From positions 434,001 through 498,000 of the forward strand of contig NZ_JBHJHQ010000005.1 in assembly GCF_042219825.1 (NCBI RefSeq): DNA of 64,000 nucleotides. The letters are read 5' to 3'. How positions within the stretch are numbered: position 1 is the first letter of the stretch; every line of letters starts with the position of its first letter. A program made the position numbers and the translations under genes. The stretch comes from JBHJHP01 sp042219825. GTDB taxonomy: Bacteria > Bacteroidota > Bacteroidia > Bacteroidales > UBA5342. Below the pieces are notes generated by a model. The model was not told the DNA's origin, made no database searches, and saw only the letters and a list, made by a program, of their open reading frames with translations. This document shows positions 18,861-27,652 of this stretch, one piece after another.

Positions 18861-19640
18861 ATGAAAAAGATAATTGTATCAATTATAGGATTAAGCGTCC
18901 TCCTGTTAACCTCATGTATAGGTTACTACAAAGCTGACGGACCAATAGAAACAAGAGATTATGCCTTAAGCGACTTTGAAGGTGTGGAACTGGATGGTTC
19001 TGGTGACGTATTCATATACTACGGTGAAACATTCAGCGTGGAAGTCACTACGCATTCCGATCTCTACGATTTATTGAATAATTATGTTGTTGACGGCGTA
19101 CTACACCTTGGTTTTAAAAATGAATTTCGAACCATTAGCTACGATAAACTCCAGTATAAGATCACATTGCCCGAGTTGCACTATGTATCTATTGATGGTT
19201 CAGGCAACATTGATGTAATGGACAACTTCAGCGTCAATAATGATTTTGCCATGTCCATTGACGGATCAGGTGATATTATGACGCTAAAAATAGCTGCAGA
19301 CCGCGTATTTGCTGATTTGAACGGCAGTGGTAGTATCACAACAACGGACATCGACTGCCAGATTTTTGATGCCAGTCTCGACGGTTCAGGGAAGATAAGA
19401 AGTCAGGGATATGCCAGGAAACAGATTATTAATCTGGATGGCAGTGGAGACATCATTACCGATTACCTTGAAACACTGGAATCGTATGTGGATATAAACG
19501 GATCGGGCACCTGTAAGGTTTGGGCAACCGACATTCTGAATATCCGGATTGATGGTAGTGGCAAAGTATATTATTATGGTGAACCCGAAGTAACCAGCCG
19601 CATCACAGGTTCGGGTGATATAGTTCACCTTTACGACTAA
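18861..19640 (+). CDS. Head-GIN (DUF2807) lipoprotein with nine GSG turn repeats
   Basis: This 259-residue protein starts at ATG 18861 (MKKIIVSIIGLSVLLLTSCIG), because this gives a correct lipoprotein signal with lipobox LTSC. An in-frame ATG at 18822 would overlap the previous gene and bury the signal. The body contains nine turn repeats of the type (L/I)-(D/N/T)-GSG-(D/N/S/K)-(I/V), spaced about 20 residues apart. This is the mark of the DUF2807 'putative auto-transporter adhesin, head GIN' family, which folds as a right-handed beta-helix. The location is probably periplasmic or outer-membrane-anchored, and the function is unknown. It is the last gene of the sigma operon, closed by a terminator 22 bases on. 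Confidence 0.85.
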   Translation: MKKIIVSIIGLSVLLLTSCIGYYKADGPIETRDYALSDFEGVELDGSGDVFIYYGETFSVEVTTHSDLYDLLNNYVVDGVLHLGFKNEFRTISYDKLQYKITLPELHYVSIDGSGNIDVMDNFSVNNDFAMSIDGSGDIMTLKIAADRVFADLNGSGSITTTDIDCQIFDASLDGSGKIRSQGYARKQIINLDGSGDIITDYLETLESYVDINGSGTCKVWATDILNIRIDGSGKVYYYGEPEVTSRITGSGDIVHLYD

Positions 19641-19662
19641 ACGTTCCCTTAAATTATATCGC

Positions 19663-19707
19663 AACTCCGCATTGTTACCTTAGCAGGTTCCGGTGCGGAG
19701 TTTTTTT
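19663..19707 (+). terminator. Rho-independent terminator of the ECF sigma operon
   Basis: A 9-bp stem (AACTCCGCA at 19663-19671 with TGCGGAGTT at 19694-19702) with a 22-base loop is followed by a T-run. Confidence 0.8.
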
Positions 19708-19742
19708 GGTAAACCAAAGTTCTCTCTGCGGGTTTATGAAAT

Positions 19743-20162
19743 ATGAATGTGCCAATAATATTATATGACGGGTATTGTAACCTGTGCAACTTTTCTACAA
19801 GGCTAATCCTGCGGTTTGACAGCAAAAGCATTTTCCGCTATGTCCCGTTGCAGTCACCTGAAGGACAAAAATTATTATCAGGCACAGAAGGCATACCCGA
19901 TACCGTAATTCTTTCGTTTAACAATAAACTTTACTTTAAGTCTGATGCAGTATTGAAAACTGCATGGCTACTCGGATTTCCAGCAAATATATTAGCTGTG
20001 TTCTATATTATGCCGGGATTTCTAAGGGACTATTTTTATGACTTAGTAGCCAGAAACCGATACAGGATATTCGGTAAGAAGGATTATTGCAGGATGACTC
20101 CAAAAAAACAAAAAAGGAGACCCAAACTGTGGTCTCCCATTAAAAATATTAAAAACCTATAA
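19743..20162 (+). CDS. DCC-family (DUF393) thiol-disulfide oxidoreductase
   Basis: This 139-residue protein opens with IILYDGYCNLCNFSTRLILR. The D-G-x-C12-x-x-C15 motif defines the DCC1/DUF393 thioredoxin-like family (YuxK type). The 'RYVPLQSPEGQKLL' strand and 'LYFKSDAVLKTAWLLG' helix are also typical. Members are predicted thiol-disulfide exchange proteins of unknown physiological partner. The C-terminus is strongly basic (KKQKRRPKLW). It stands alone after the sigma operon terminator and is convergent, one base apart, with the next minus-strand gene. Confidence 0.88.
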   Translation: MNVPIILYDGYCNLCNFSTRLILRFDSKSIFRYVPLQSPEGQKLLSGTEGIPDTVILSFNNKLYFKSDAVLKTAWLLGFPANILAVFYIMPGFLRDYFYDLVARNRYRIFGKKDYCRMTPKKQKRRPKLWSPIKNIKNL

Positions 20163-20163
20163 C

Positions 20164-20871
20164 TTAAATTCTGTTCAAAAACTGCTTATGGGCTTCAAGT
20201 AAAAATTCGGGGGATAAAGACGGATTATATACCCTGACAACATCTTCTATTCTGTCGTTGGTATAAAAGAAAGCAAGTGCAAAATCAGATTTTGCAGTTA
20301 TCCAGTTATATTTTACACGTTGAACCAATTCTCTGAACTCGCTCCATTTCAGGTGATAAGGTAATACAAAGTATCCCTGATCCAGCTCTCCCTCATCAAG
20401 GTATATGCCTTCCTGAACCACATTCAAATGAAACAGCTTTTTAATGGTCAATAATGCAGTATCATTAATATCCTTAATCTGTTTTTCGAATTTTATACCT
20501 ACTTTACTGTATACTTCCTGCAATACCGGTACCTGACTGAAGTTATCAAGATTACGCACACGGATAGCATCGTACGACTCGTGTGGAAATTTTATTTCCG
20601 CATACGCTGCCTCAAAACGCCCTTTAAACAAAGAACGTGCTGCCTGTGTGGCCCGGGCAACTTCTTCAAGTGAAGATTTTCCCTGAATGACAAAATAAAT
20701 ATACAACGGAGAAGAAAAGTGTGGCCGTTCACTGTAGTATTCCAGATATCCCGGAAATGGTTCAGGTGCCTCCAATACCAGCGTACCTGGAATTTTCTGT
20801 GATGATACTGTGGTGAGTTTCTCGTATTTATTCAAGTGACCGTATCTTTCGATCTTTTCGCTTGCATTCAT
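20164..20871 (-). CDS. Conserved-looking cytoplasmic protein of unknown function
   Basis: This 235-residue protein has no signal or membrane segment, and no family was recognised. It is mixed alpha/beta with charged surfaces. Notable are a Pro-rich stretch (PGTLVLEAPEPFPGYLEYY), a central helical part (SSLEEVARATQAARSLFKGRFEAAYAEI) and a second half that reads like an alpha/beta domain (YFVLPYHLKWSEFRELVQRV). Coding is supported by its length, an ATG at 20871 with AT-rich upstream sequence, and normal codon use. It is convergent with the DCC oxidoreductase gene. I see nothing to assign a role. Confidence 0.6.
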   Translation of the reverse strand: MNASEKIERYGHLNKYEKLTTVSSQKIPGTLVLEAPEPFPGYLEYYSERPHFSSPLYIYFVIQGKSSLEEVARATQAARSLFKGRFEAAYAEIKFPHESYDAIRVRNLDNFSQVPVLQEVYSKVGIKFEKQIKDINDTALLTIKKLFHLNVVQEGIYLDEGELDQGYFVLPYHLKWSEFRELVQRVKYNWITAKSDFALAFFYTNDRIEDVVRVYNPSLSPEFLLEAHKQFLNRI

Positions 20872-20935
20872 AATACTAAGATTTGGTTAATATTTAATGA
20901 TATAACAAAACATATTCGCTTTCTGTTTAACTGAG

Positions 20936-21841
20936 TTATAACTTCGGGCTCTTAAGTTGCTCCTTTAGTTTTTTCATCATGTCTCTTCTTATTTTAAGTC
21001 CGGATTTCAATACATAACCTGAAGAAAAATCCGATTTCTCAGCTAATATTTCTGATGTTACCAGGTTTGTTTCCCTGTCTTGTTTTACGGATATTATTCT
21101 GTTTTGGTTTCCATACAACCAGAATTCTCTGTTACTTTTTTGTAACACTACTGTTTCTGTCAAGTTCTCATCGTCTGTTTTCAAATCAGAAACATGTGTC
21201 CAGTTTGAATCTGTTATTCCCGATTGGTAAAAATCAACCTTCATACCTTTCGAAACACTATCTTCACGCATCAACGCCAATACATTAATCTTTTCAAACT
21301 TCATACATTGCAAATCCATTATTCTGTGCGTAGAGTGTAAAATTTCCAAAGGTTGATCAGAAATTTTATTATCTGTGACCCTGAATAACAAAACATCCGT
21401 ATCCGTCTTGTTATTCCTTAAACAAAATATATTCAACCGTTCCCGGTTTTGATAAAGCCCCCTGATATTACTCATTTCCGAAAAATCAATTTCCGATCCA
21501 AAGTGACTTTCAATTAAACGCGGATTATCCCAGTTGATTAAATTATCTGAATAGGTCATCATCAGATAATCTTCAGATCTAAAAAGCATATTGAACCGAT
21601 GGCTACTTTCTTTAAAAATCTTTATTTCGCTGACATGACCAGGCGATGGAATATTTACCGGATTAGATGAATTGATCATATTCCAATGCAAACCATCTGA
21701 ACTTTCAGCAAAATAACAAGTGTTCTGATGATCCGGTTTTGACAAGATCATTAAATAATCGTCAGGTGTTAACAGGCGGTATATGGTAAGACCAACCAGG
21801 GCAAGAGCCGTCAGAATTATGGCTGTATAGTTTATTTTCAT
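20936..21841 (-). CDS. Membrane-anchored protein with propeller-like repeats, unknown
   Basis: This protein is about 301 residues. ATG at 21841 (MKINYTAIILTALALVGLTIY) is chosen because it puts a membrane anchor or uncleaved signal at the N-terminus; an in-frame ATG at 21895 adds 18 polar residues. The exported part has repeated beta-strand units of the sialidase/glycosidase-propeller type, such as 'CYFAESSDGLHWNMINSSNP', 'YLMMTYSDNLINWDNPR' and 'NREFWLYGNQNRIISV'. Such 'SxDGxxW' repeats occur in 5- or 6-bladed propellers of glycoside hydrolases and BNR proteins, but no catalytic residues were recognised. It is divergent from coaX. Confidence 0.6.
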   Translation of the reverse strand: MKINYTAIILTALALVGLTIYRLLTPDDYLMILSKPDHQNTCYFAESSDGLHWNMINSSNPVNIPSPGHVSEIKIFKESSHRFNMLFRSEDYLMMTYSDNLINWDNPRLIESHFGSEIDFSEMSNIRGLYQNRERLNIFCLRNNKTDTDVLLFRVTDNKISDQPLEILHSTHRIMDLQCMKFEKINVLALMREDSVSKGMKVDFYQSGITDSNWTHVSDLKTDDENLTETVVLQKSNREFWLYGNQNRIISVKQDRETNLVTSEILAEKSDFSSGYVLKSGLKIRRDMMKKLKEQLKSPKL

Positions 21842-21990
21842 ACCAGTATTTAAATATTTTACTGTAACCGTTTCATCTGTTCTCCGTTTTAGCAATATTG
21901 ACGACTACAAAAACGTTATTGTAGTAAAGCAAATTAAATAAAACCTGATTAATTTATCAAAGATTAACACTTTACTTACGACAGAAATAC

Positions 21991-22019
21991 TTTGTATCTC
22001 AGTAAAATAAATACTTTTG
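21991..22019 (+). promoter_or_regulatory. Promoter of the coaX gene cluster
   Basis: TTTG (21991-21994), 17 bases, then TACTTTTG (22012-22019) matches the Bacteroidota -33/-7 promoter pattern. It is 21 bases before the likely coaX start and so drives coaX and possibly the co-directional genes after it. Confidence 0.6.
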
Positions 22020-22040
22020 TCGTCTTTATATAAACAATTG

Positions 22041-22766
22041 ATGATGAACCTGATAATTGACGAAGGTAACACACGGATTAAGGCAGCCATATTCAGTAAA
22101 GAAAAATTACTGGAAGCGCTTACCTGTACATCATCAGATTATGAAGAATTAATACTTCTTACAGAAAAATACCATCCTGACAAATGCCTGATCAGTTCTA
22201 CAAAAAGTCATCTTTCAGACTTTGCGGATTTCAGTGAATCATTCTCACAGTTTATTTTTTTGGATCATATTATAAAAACGCCACTCAACAACCTGTATGA
22301 AACTCCGGAGACACTTGGCAAAGACCGGTTGGCAGGAGCTGTTGGGGGGTATCATTTTTATGCTGGAAGTGCAATCCTTGTGATAGATGCAGGCACAGCT
22401 CTCACTTTCGATTATGTTGATAAGGATGGAAATTATTTAGGAGGAACCATTTCACCGGGTTTAAAGATACGTTTAAAAGCGCTCAATGCATTTACGTCTA
22501 AACTTCCTTTGGTTGAACCTGAATTCTCTGAAAACATTTTGGGTAAAAACACACATGAAGCCATTCAACAAGGTGTTTTTAATGGAATAACACATGAAAT
22601 AAACGGGGTATGTTCCGGTTTTTTAGATAATAATCCTCATGGCAAAGTAATTCTGACAGGAGGTGATGCTGTTTTTTTTGAAAAATATGTAAAAAGTACC
22701 ATCTTTGTAATTCCAAATTTGGTACTGATAGGACTAAACACAATTTTAGAACACAATGCGAATTAA
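22041..22766 (+). CDS. coaX: Type III pantothenate kinase
   Basis: CoaX phosphorylates pantothenate in the first committed step of coenzyme A synthesis, in the cytoplasm. The protein is about 241 residues. ATG at 22041 or 22044 is chosen because the conserved P-loop strand 'NLIIDEGNTRIKAAIF' (D-x-G-N-T-x-x-K) must be at the extreme N-terminus; an in-frame ATG at 22017 lies inside the promoter. Other family motifs are 'TLGKDRLAGAVG' (GxDR) and 'VIDAGTALTFD'. The C-terminal 'VILTGGDAVFF' and 'NLVLIGLN' also fit. The next gene starts 11 bases before this one ends, so the two are translationally coupled. Confidence 0.95.
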   Translation: MMNLIIDEGNTRIKAAIFSKEKLLEALTCTSSDYEELILLTEKYHPDKCLISSTKSHLSDFADFSESFSQFIFLDHIIKTPLNNLYETPETLGKDRLAGAVGGYHFYAGSAILVIDAGTALTFDYVDKDGNYLGGTISPGLKIRLKALNAFTSKLPLVEPEFSENILGKNTHEAIQQGVFNGITHEINGVCSGFLDNNPHGKVILTGGDAVFFEKYVKSTIFVIPNLVLIGLNTILEHNAN

Positions 22767-24012
22767 ATTTTTATTTTTTACATTTTGTGCACTTATGTTT
22801 GTATCTGTTTTAAATGCACAAAACAGTACCAGTTCGCCCTATACAAGGTATGGCTTGGGCTTGCTTGAAACCAATACCTTCGGAAGAGGACAATCAATGG
22901 GTGGATCTGGAATTGCATTGCGTTCCAACAAAACAATAAATCCTTCAAATCCTGCAGCCTTTAGTGCAATTGATACACTTAGCCAGATTTTTGAATTTGC
23001 ATTTTCCGGTCAAATCTCTCAGTTTAAAGCAGGAAATCTGACGCAATATAATAACGATGTTAATTTCAGTTACCTTGGAATGGCATTTCCAATCTCAAAA
23101 AACATCGGGGTATCGTTAGGAGCCAGACCAATGTCAAATGTTGGATATGATTACTACACTGAAGAAGATCTGAACAATATTGGTCTGACCCAAAGTATTT
23201 ACAGCGGTTACGGTGGAGTAACAGACGCTTTTGTCGGAGTATCTGCTAAATTTTTTAAATATTTATCACTCGGAGCAAACCTGGAATATCTGTTTGGGGC
23301 AGTATCTCATAACAGAACGGTAAATTTCCCTGATAACACAGAGTATTCCAGTTTTTACAGCTATGAAAAACTTTATGTTAATGCGCTTCATCCGGTTTTG
23401 GGTCTGCAGTTTGTGTTACCGGTCAGCGACAAACACAGTTTAACGCTTGGTGGAACCTATGAATTTAAAACGTCACTTAATGCCAAACAAGATCTTATAT
23501 CTCAAAAGGATTTTGCCGGCATAACAACCATTACCATTGCTTCCCATATTGGCAAAAGCATTGGGATGGAAATGCCGGAAGCTTATGGAATAGGTTTAGC
23601 ATATGAAATAAAAAATAAATTAACGGTAACCGGCGAATATAAATTGCAGAACTGGAGCAAAAGCGAATTTTATAATGTAACGGATACCTTAGGAAATAAG
23701 ACAAGAATTTCTGCCGGTATTGAATATATCCCTAACTTTATAGACAGAAACTATTTTAAACGTGTTGAATACAGGCTTGGTGGATTTTACTCAAGTAACT
23801 ATATAACCGGCCTCGGAGAGGATTTATATAATTTTGGCATGACTTTTGGATTGGGATTACCACTGAGATACGAGAAAACAAGGTTCAACATTGCATTTGA
23901 ACTTGGGCAGATGAAATCCTCAGGAGGTTCTTTAATTAGTGAATCGTATGGAAAAATAACCATTAATTTTTCATTCAATGATTACTGGTTCTTCCGCAGA
24001 AAACTGGAATAA
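22756..24012 (+). CDS. Outer-membrane beta-barrel protein downstream of coaX
   Basis: This 418-residue protein has a signal peptide (FLFFTFCALMFVSVLNAQ). The mature N-terminus, SSPYTRYGLGLLETNTFG, followed by 'GQSMGGSGIAL' and 'NPSNPAAFSAID', resembles FadL/OmpP1-type and PorV-like barrels of Bacteroidota. The remainder is made of long amphipathic strands ending in an aromatic/charged tail (FNDYWFFRRKLE). Its substrate is unknown. It overlaps the end of coaX by 11 bases and is followed by a TPR protein and lptC, a gene order recurrent in Bacteroidota, suggesting an envelope-biogenesis cluster. Confidence 0.8.
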   Translation: MRIKFLFFTFCALMFVSVLNAQNSTSSPYTRYGLGLLETNTFGRGQSMGGSGIALRSNKTINPSNPAAFSAIDTLSQIFEFAFSGQISQFKAGNLTQYNNDVNFSYLGMAFPISKNIGVSLGARPMSNVGYDYYTEEDLNNIGLTQSIYSGYGGVTDAFVGVSAKFFKYLSLGANLEYLFGAVSHNRTVNFPDNTEYSSFYSYEKLYVNALHPVLGLQFVLPVSDKHSLTLGGTYEFKTSLNAKQDLISQKDFAGITTITIASHIGKSIGMEMPEAYGIGLAYEIKNKLTVTGEYKLQNWSKSEFYNVTDTLGNKTRISAGIEYIPNFIDRNYFKRVEYRLGGFYSSNYITGLGEDLYNFGMTFGLGLPLRYEKTRFNIAFELGQMKSSGGSLISESYGKITINFSFNDYWFFRRKLE

Positions 24013-24031
24013 TAAATTAATCGCAATAAAA

Positions 24032-25423
24032 ATGAAAACGAAAGTATTTACAACATTAGCATTACTTGCTTTTACGATGACCATGATCGCCCAGAAAGGA
24101 GTGGACGACGGGTCAAAGTATGGTCATGGAGAAGACAGTGTCAGATGTCTGAGCAACTTATCGCTGTTTCACGAATATGCCAAACAAAAAAATTATAAAG
24201 ATGCTGTTGAACCCTGGACAATATGTTACAACGAATGTCCGGCTGCAAGTATTTACATCTATACGGATGGCGAGAATATTATTGAATGGCAGATCAAAAA
24301 AGCTCAGAGCAGTGAAGATAAAGATCAGTATATAACATCATTAATGCAGCTTTACGACCAACGTATCAAGTATTACGGTAATTATTCTAAATATCCGGAA
24401 GCATATATTCAGGGTAAAAAAGCTTTATCTTACTATGAATATTATGGAAATACTACTGAAGGGTTAAAGCAGTCGATGGACAATTTTGAAAGTGCAATAA
24501 CAGGATTGAAAAAGAATTTCACATCCAGCACTGCATCGACATTATTATCGTGTCTTTCAAAATATATCGGACTGAACTTTGTTCTCTATGACAGAGGCGA
24601 AATTACCGGAGAAAAACTTATTGCAAATTATCAGGAAATACAGTCTGATCTGGATAATATCCAAAAAGCAACAAAAAAATACGATAGTACAGTAAATCAA
24701 CTTCGCGATTATGCAGAAGAGAAATTTGCAGAAAGTGGTGTTGCGGATTGCAAGACACTGGAAAGTATGTATGCTTCAAGGGTAGAAGAAGAAAAGTCAA
24801 ACAAAGAAGAACTTGAAAAAATTCTGAACACATTTGACAAATCAGATTGTACTGAATCAGAGACATATTTTAAAGCTGCCGAATATGTATTTGACATTGA
24901 GCCAAGCGCAATTGGTGCTGTAGCATTGGCAAGGATGTATATCAATCCAAGCCATGAGGATATTGATAAAGCCATGGAATATCTTAAACAAGCCGTAAGT
25001 CTGGAAACAGATAACGATAAAAAAGCAGATTATCTTTACCTGATGGCCAATATTGAATTTACTAAGAAAAAGGATTATCCTATAGCCAGATCATATGCTT
25101 TGAAAGCAATTGCAGCCAGACCAAACTGGGGCGATCCTTACATCCTGATCGGACAAATGTATGCTGCTTCAGCTCAGGCACAGCAGTTGGGAAGCAAAGA
25201 CATTGAAAACAGGGCCGGTTACTGGGCAGCCGTTGACAAATTTAAAAAGGCTAAGCAGATTGATCCTTCCAGCGCGGACGAGGCTAATAAGTATATTAAG
25301 ATTTACTCGCAATATTTTCCTGGTACTGAAGAAATATTTATGCAGGAAGGTTTTGAACTGAATAAACCATACCATGTAGGTGGATGGATCAACGAAACAA
25401 CAATTTGTACGCCTAAAGACTGA
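24032..25423 (+). CDS. Secreted/periplasmic tetratricopeptide-repeat protein
   Basis: This 463-residue protein starts at ATG 24032 (MKTKVFTTLALLAFTMTMIAQ, a signal peptide); the in-frame ATG at 23978 lies inside the upstream gene. TPR-like helical pairs run through about 40-130 and 265-430 ('SAIGAVALARMYINPSHEDIDKAMEYLKQAV', 'YPIARSYALKAIAARPNWGDPYILIGQMY'). A charged coiled-coil-like section lies at about 180-260. Two conserved-looking cysteine pairs (ICYNEC, and near 285) could form disulfides. It probably scaffolds envelope proteins. The following lptC gene starts two bases after its stop. Confidence 0.82.
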   Translation: MKTKVFTTLALLAFTMTMIAQKGVDDGSKYGHGEDSVRCLSNLSLFHEYAKQKNYKDAVEPWTICYNECPAASIYIYTDGENIIEWQIKKAQSSEDKDQYITSLMQLYDQRIKYYGNYSKYPEAYIQGKKALSYYEYYGNTTEGLKQSMDNFESAITGLKKNFTSSTASTLLSCLSKYIGLNFVLYDRGEITGEKLIANYQEIQSDLDNIQKATKKYDSTVNQLRDYAEEKFAESGVADCKTLESMYASRVEEEKSNKEELEKILNTFDKSDCTESETYFKAAEYVFDIEPSAIGAVALARMYINPSHEDIDKAMEYLKQAVSLETDNDKKADYLYLMANIEFTKKKDYPIARSYALKAIAARPNWGDPYILIGQMYAASAQAQQLGSKDIENRAGYWAAVDKFKKAKQIDPSSADEANKYIKIYSQYFPGTEEIFMQEGFELNKPYHVGGWINETTICTPKD

Positions 25424-25425
25424 TT

Positions 25426-26001
25426 TTGTTACGGTATAAGATCCATATTAAAAAATCTGTTATTGCAGCACTTATATTCTGTGCTGCAATAATTTTTTCA
25501 GGTTGCACTAAATCCAAAACACAACTTATTCCAGAAATTGACCGTTCCAAGTGGCCATCGGTCAAAGCAATAAATATTGAATCCATTGTTTCAGATTCCG
25601 GATATGTAAAGTATATAATTACAGCACCCTTGTATGAAGTATTCGATAAAGTTGAAGAGCCTTACTGGGAATTCAGCAAGGGACTAAAACTCAAACGATA
25701 TAATCATGATCAGGTAGTTGATTCCGAAATTGAATGTAACTATGCCAGGTATCTTGAAAAGGAAAAATTATGGAGGCTGGAGAATAAAGTCTTTGCCCGA
25801 AATATTGACGATGAAACCTTTGAAACCGAACTAATGTATTGGGATCAGGAAAAGGAAAAGCTTTATACGGACCAGATGTTAAGGATTACAAACCATAAAA
25901 CCGGACAGGTTGTAATTTGTACAGGTTTTGAATCCAACCAGAATTTCACGCAGTATTCATTTGAAAAAGTGACCGCCACATTTTTGATAGATATCGAATA
26001 A
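25426..26001 (+). CDS. lptC: LPS export periplasmic protein LptC (lipoprotein form)
   Basis: LptC is part of the LptB2FGC bridge that takes lipopolysaccharide from the inner membrane to LptA. This 191-residue protein has an N-terminal hydrophobic segment with a lipobox (IIFSGC), as usual for Bacteroidota LptC, followed by the beta-jellyroll strands ('YVKYIITAPLYEVFD', 'YWEFSKGLKLKRY', 'IECNYARYLEKEKLWRLENKVFARN', 'FETELMYWDQEKEKLYTDQMLRI'). The start is TTG at 25426, two bases after the TPR stop. No ATG or GTG in frame would preserve the signal, so a TTG start with translational coupling is inferred. Confidence 0.85.
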   Translation: MLRYKIHIKKSVIAALIFCAAIIFSGCTKSKTQLIPEIDRSKWPSVKAINIESIVSDSGYVKYIITAPLYEVFDKVEEPYWEFSKGLKLKRYNHDQVVDSEIECNYARYLEKEKLWRLENKVFARNIDDETFETELMYWDQEKEKLYTDQMLRITNHKTGQVVICTGFESNQNFTQYSFEKVTATFLIDIE

Positions 26002-26047
26002 TTTGAATTTTTAAATTCTCTTTCTTATTTTCATACAAAATATTGCA

Positions 26048-27307
26048 ATGAGTTCACTCGCTACCATCCTGATCACCGTTACTTTCTCAGCTTTTTTCTC
26101 AGGCATGGAAATTGCATTTGTGGCTTCCAATAAACTCCGGTTTGAACTGGATCGCCAAAAGGGACAGTTCACATCAAACATCCTTTCTATATTCTATGAA
26201 CATCCACAGCAGTTTATAGCCACCATGCTGGTTGGAAATAATATTGCACTTGTAATTTATAGTCTTCAGATGGCAAAAGTGCTTGAACCGGTATTCTTCA
26301 GATATGTCGATTCAGGGCTCGTTGTATTATTGCTGCAGACGATATTCTCTACATTAATTATTCTGATCACTGCAGAATTTCTTCCAAAAACGGTTTTCAG
26401 GCTGAATCCCAACCTATCATTAAAGATATTATCGATTCCGCTGATTCTATCTTATATACTCCTATATCCCGTTGCTTCATTTTCATCCTGGGTATCGGCA
26501 AAAATTTTACGGCTTTTCAGGGTTAAATTCGACACATCAGAAGAAAAACCTGTATTTGGCAGAATAGAACTGAATAACTTGCTTGAAGAAACCTATGATA
26601 GTAATCAGGGAGAATCTGCTCCCATTGACCATGATGTTAAAATCTTTCAGAATGCACTGGATTTTTCACGTGTAAAATTGCGTGAATGCGTGATTCCAAG
26701 AACCGAAGTTGTTGCGGTTGACATTGAATCCTCTCTTGAAGATTTAAAGCTCCGGTTCATTGAAACAGGCCTGTCAAAAATTCTCATATATAAAGAAAAC
26801 ATTGACCATGTTGTTGGTTATGTTCACTCTTCAGAATTGTTTAAAAACCCGAAGACTTTACGATCAAGGATCATGAATATACCTATTGTTCCTGAGACAA
26901 TGGCAGCCAGCAAACTGCTTAAGGTTTTTATGCAGGAGAAAAGAAGCATCGCCGTTGTTGTTGATGAATTTGGAGGCACATCAGGCATTGTAACCATGGA
27001 AGATATCATGGAGGAAATTTTCGGGGAGATTGAAGATGAACATGACAGTACCGACCTCCAGATCAATCTGGTTGGAGAAAACGAATACGTTTTAAGCGGA
27101 CGTCTGGAAATTGACGATGTTAACGAGAAATTAAACCTTGAACTACCCAAGACAGATGATTTTGAAACCGTGGCAGGATTAATATTATTCCATTATGAAA
27201 ATCTCCCAAAGGTTAACGACATTATTGACATTGGTAAGTTTAAATTCAAAATACTGAAAGCCACAGAAAATAAAATAGAATTGGTCAAACTTAAGGTTTC
27301 TGAATAA
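26048..27307 (+). CDS. CNNM/CBS-domain membrane protein (HlyC/CorC family)
   Basis: This 419-residue integral membrane protein has a CNNM (DUF21) membrane domain at about 1-185, starting SSLATILITVTFSAFFSGMEIAF with 'ASNKLRFELDRQ' as in the family. A pair of CBS domains lies at about 205-325 ('VIPRTEVVAVDIESSLEDL', 'SIAVVVDEFGGTSGIVTMED'). The C-terminal CorC/HlyC transporter-associated domain is at about 340-415 ('YVLSGRLEIDDVNEKLNLELP'). Such proteins act in Mg2+ or other cation transport. GldE of gliding motility is a member, but nothing here singles out GldE. It is 46 bases after lptC and probably in the same operon. Confidence 0.9.
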   Translation: MSSLATILITVTFSAFFSGMEIAFVASNKLRFELDRQKGQFTSNILSIFYEHPQQFIATMLVGNNIALVIYSLQMAKVLEPVFFRYVDSGLVVLLLQTIFSTLIILITAEFLPKTVFRLNPNLSLKILSIPLILSYILLYPVASFSSWVSAKILRLFRVKFDTSEEKPVFGRIELNNLLEETYDSNQGESAPIDHDVKIFQNALDFSRVKLRECVIPRTEVVAVDIESSLEDLKLRFIETGLSKILIYKENIDHVVGYVHSSELFKNPKTLRSRIMNIPIVPETMAASKLLKVFMQEKRSIAVVVDEFGGTSGIVTMEDIMEEIFGEIEDEHDSTDLQINLVGENEYVLSGRLEIDDVNEKLNLELPKTDDFETVAGLILFHYENLPKVNDIIDIGKFKFKILKATENKIELVKLKVSE

Positions 27308-27331
27308 TTTCTCATTTTTCTGTATCTGGTT

Positions 27332-27361
27332 TTTGAGAATTTGAAAAAATATCTATATTTG
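27332..27361 (+). promoter_or_regulatory. Promoter of tRNA-Phe
   Basis: TTTG (27332-27335), an 18-base spacer and TATATTTG (27354-27361) form a close match to the Bacteroidota promoter pattern, 41 bases before the tRNA 5' end. Confidence 0.7.
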
Positions 27362-27402
27362 CACCGCTCTTAGCAATAAGAGATCACACAGCAAAACCAA
27401 AT

Positions 27403-27475
<73 letters not shown>

Positions 27476-27476
27476 C

Positions 27477-27517
27477 AAAGCGGGAAAAACAATTGTTTTT
27501 CCCGCTTTGCTTTTTAA
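27477..27517 (+). terminator. Rho-independent terminator of tRNA-Phe
   Basis: A perfect 32-base palindrome (27477-27508, left arm AAAGCGGGAAAAACAA) is followed after two bases by TTTTT. It begins two bases after the tRNA discriminator base. Confidence 0.9.
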
Positions 27518-27532
27518 ATCTCTAAACTAGAG

Positions 27533-27652
27533 ATACATTTCGTTTATATGATTTATTCTAACACCTATGACAGGTTCTATATAGTTGAATCCAAGATTCC
27601 CAAAAACGGATCAATGCTTCACAACAAGGGTGCTTTTAAAGGATCCTCTTTA
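27533..27652 (+). pseudogene. Truncated GIY-YIG endonuclease remnant (N-terminal half)
   Basis: In one frame the plus strand reads HFVYMIYSNTYDRFYI, then ...MLHNKGAFKGSS. This resembles the first half of the small Bacteroidota GIY-YIG endonucleases ('YVYIIYS..YDRFYIG.....R...HN'). The glycine of the YIG motif is replaced (YIV), the arginine block is degraded, and the C-terminal half is missing because the reading frame runs into the 3' end of the convergent peptidase gene. A second, longer copy lies at 31872-32108. Shared nucleotides around ATGCTTCACAACA and GTGCTTTTAAAG show recent common origin. Confidence 0.6.

Noticed and set aside
26048..27307. Naming the CNNM/CBS protein gldE
   Set aside because: Domain layout fits, but generic HlyC/CorC proteins look the same and no gliding gene is adjacent.
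27477..27508. The 32-base palindrome after tRNA-Phe as an attachment site or operator
   Set aside because: It is followed by a T-run directly after the tRNA, so a terminator explains it fully.
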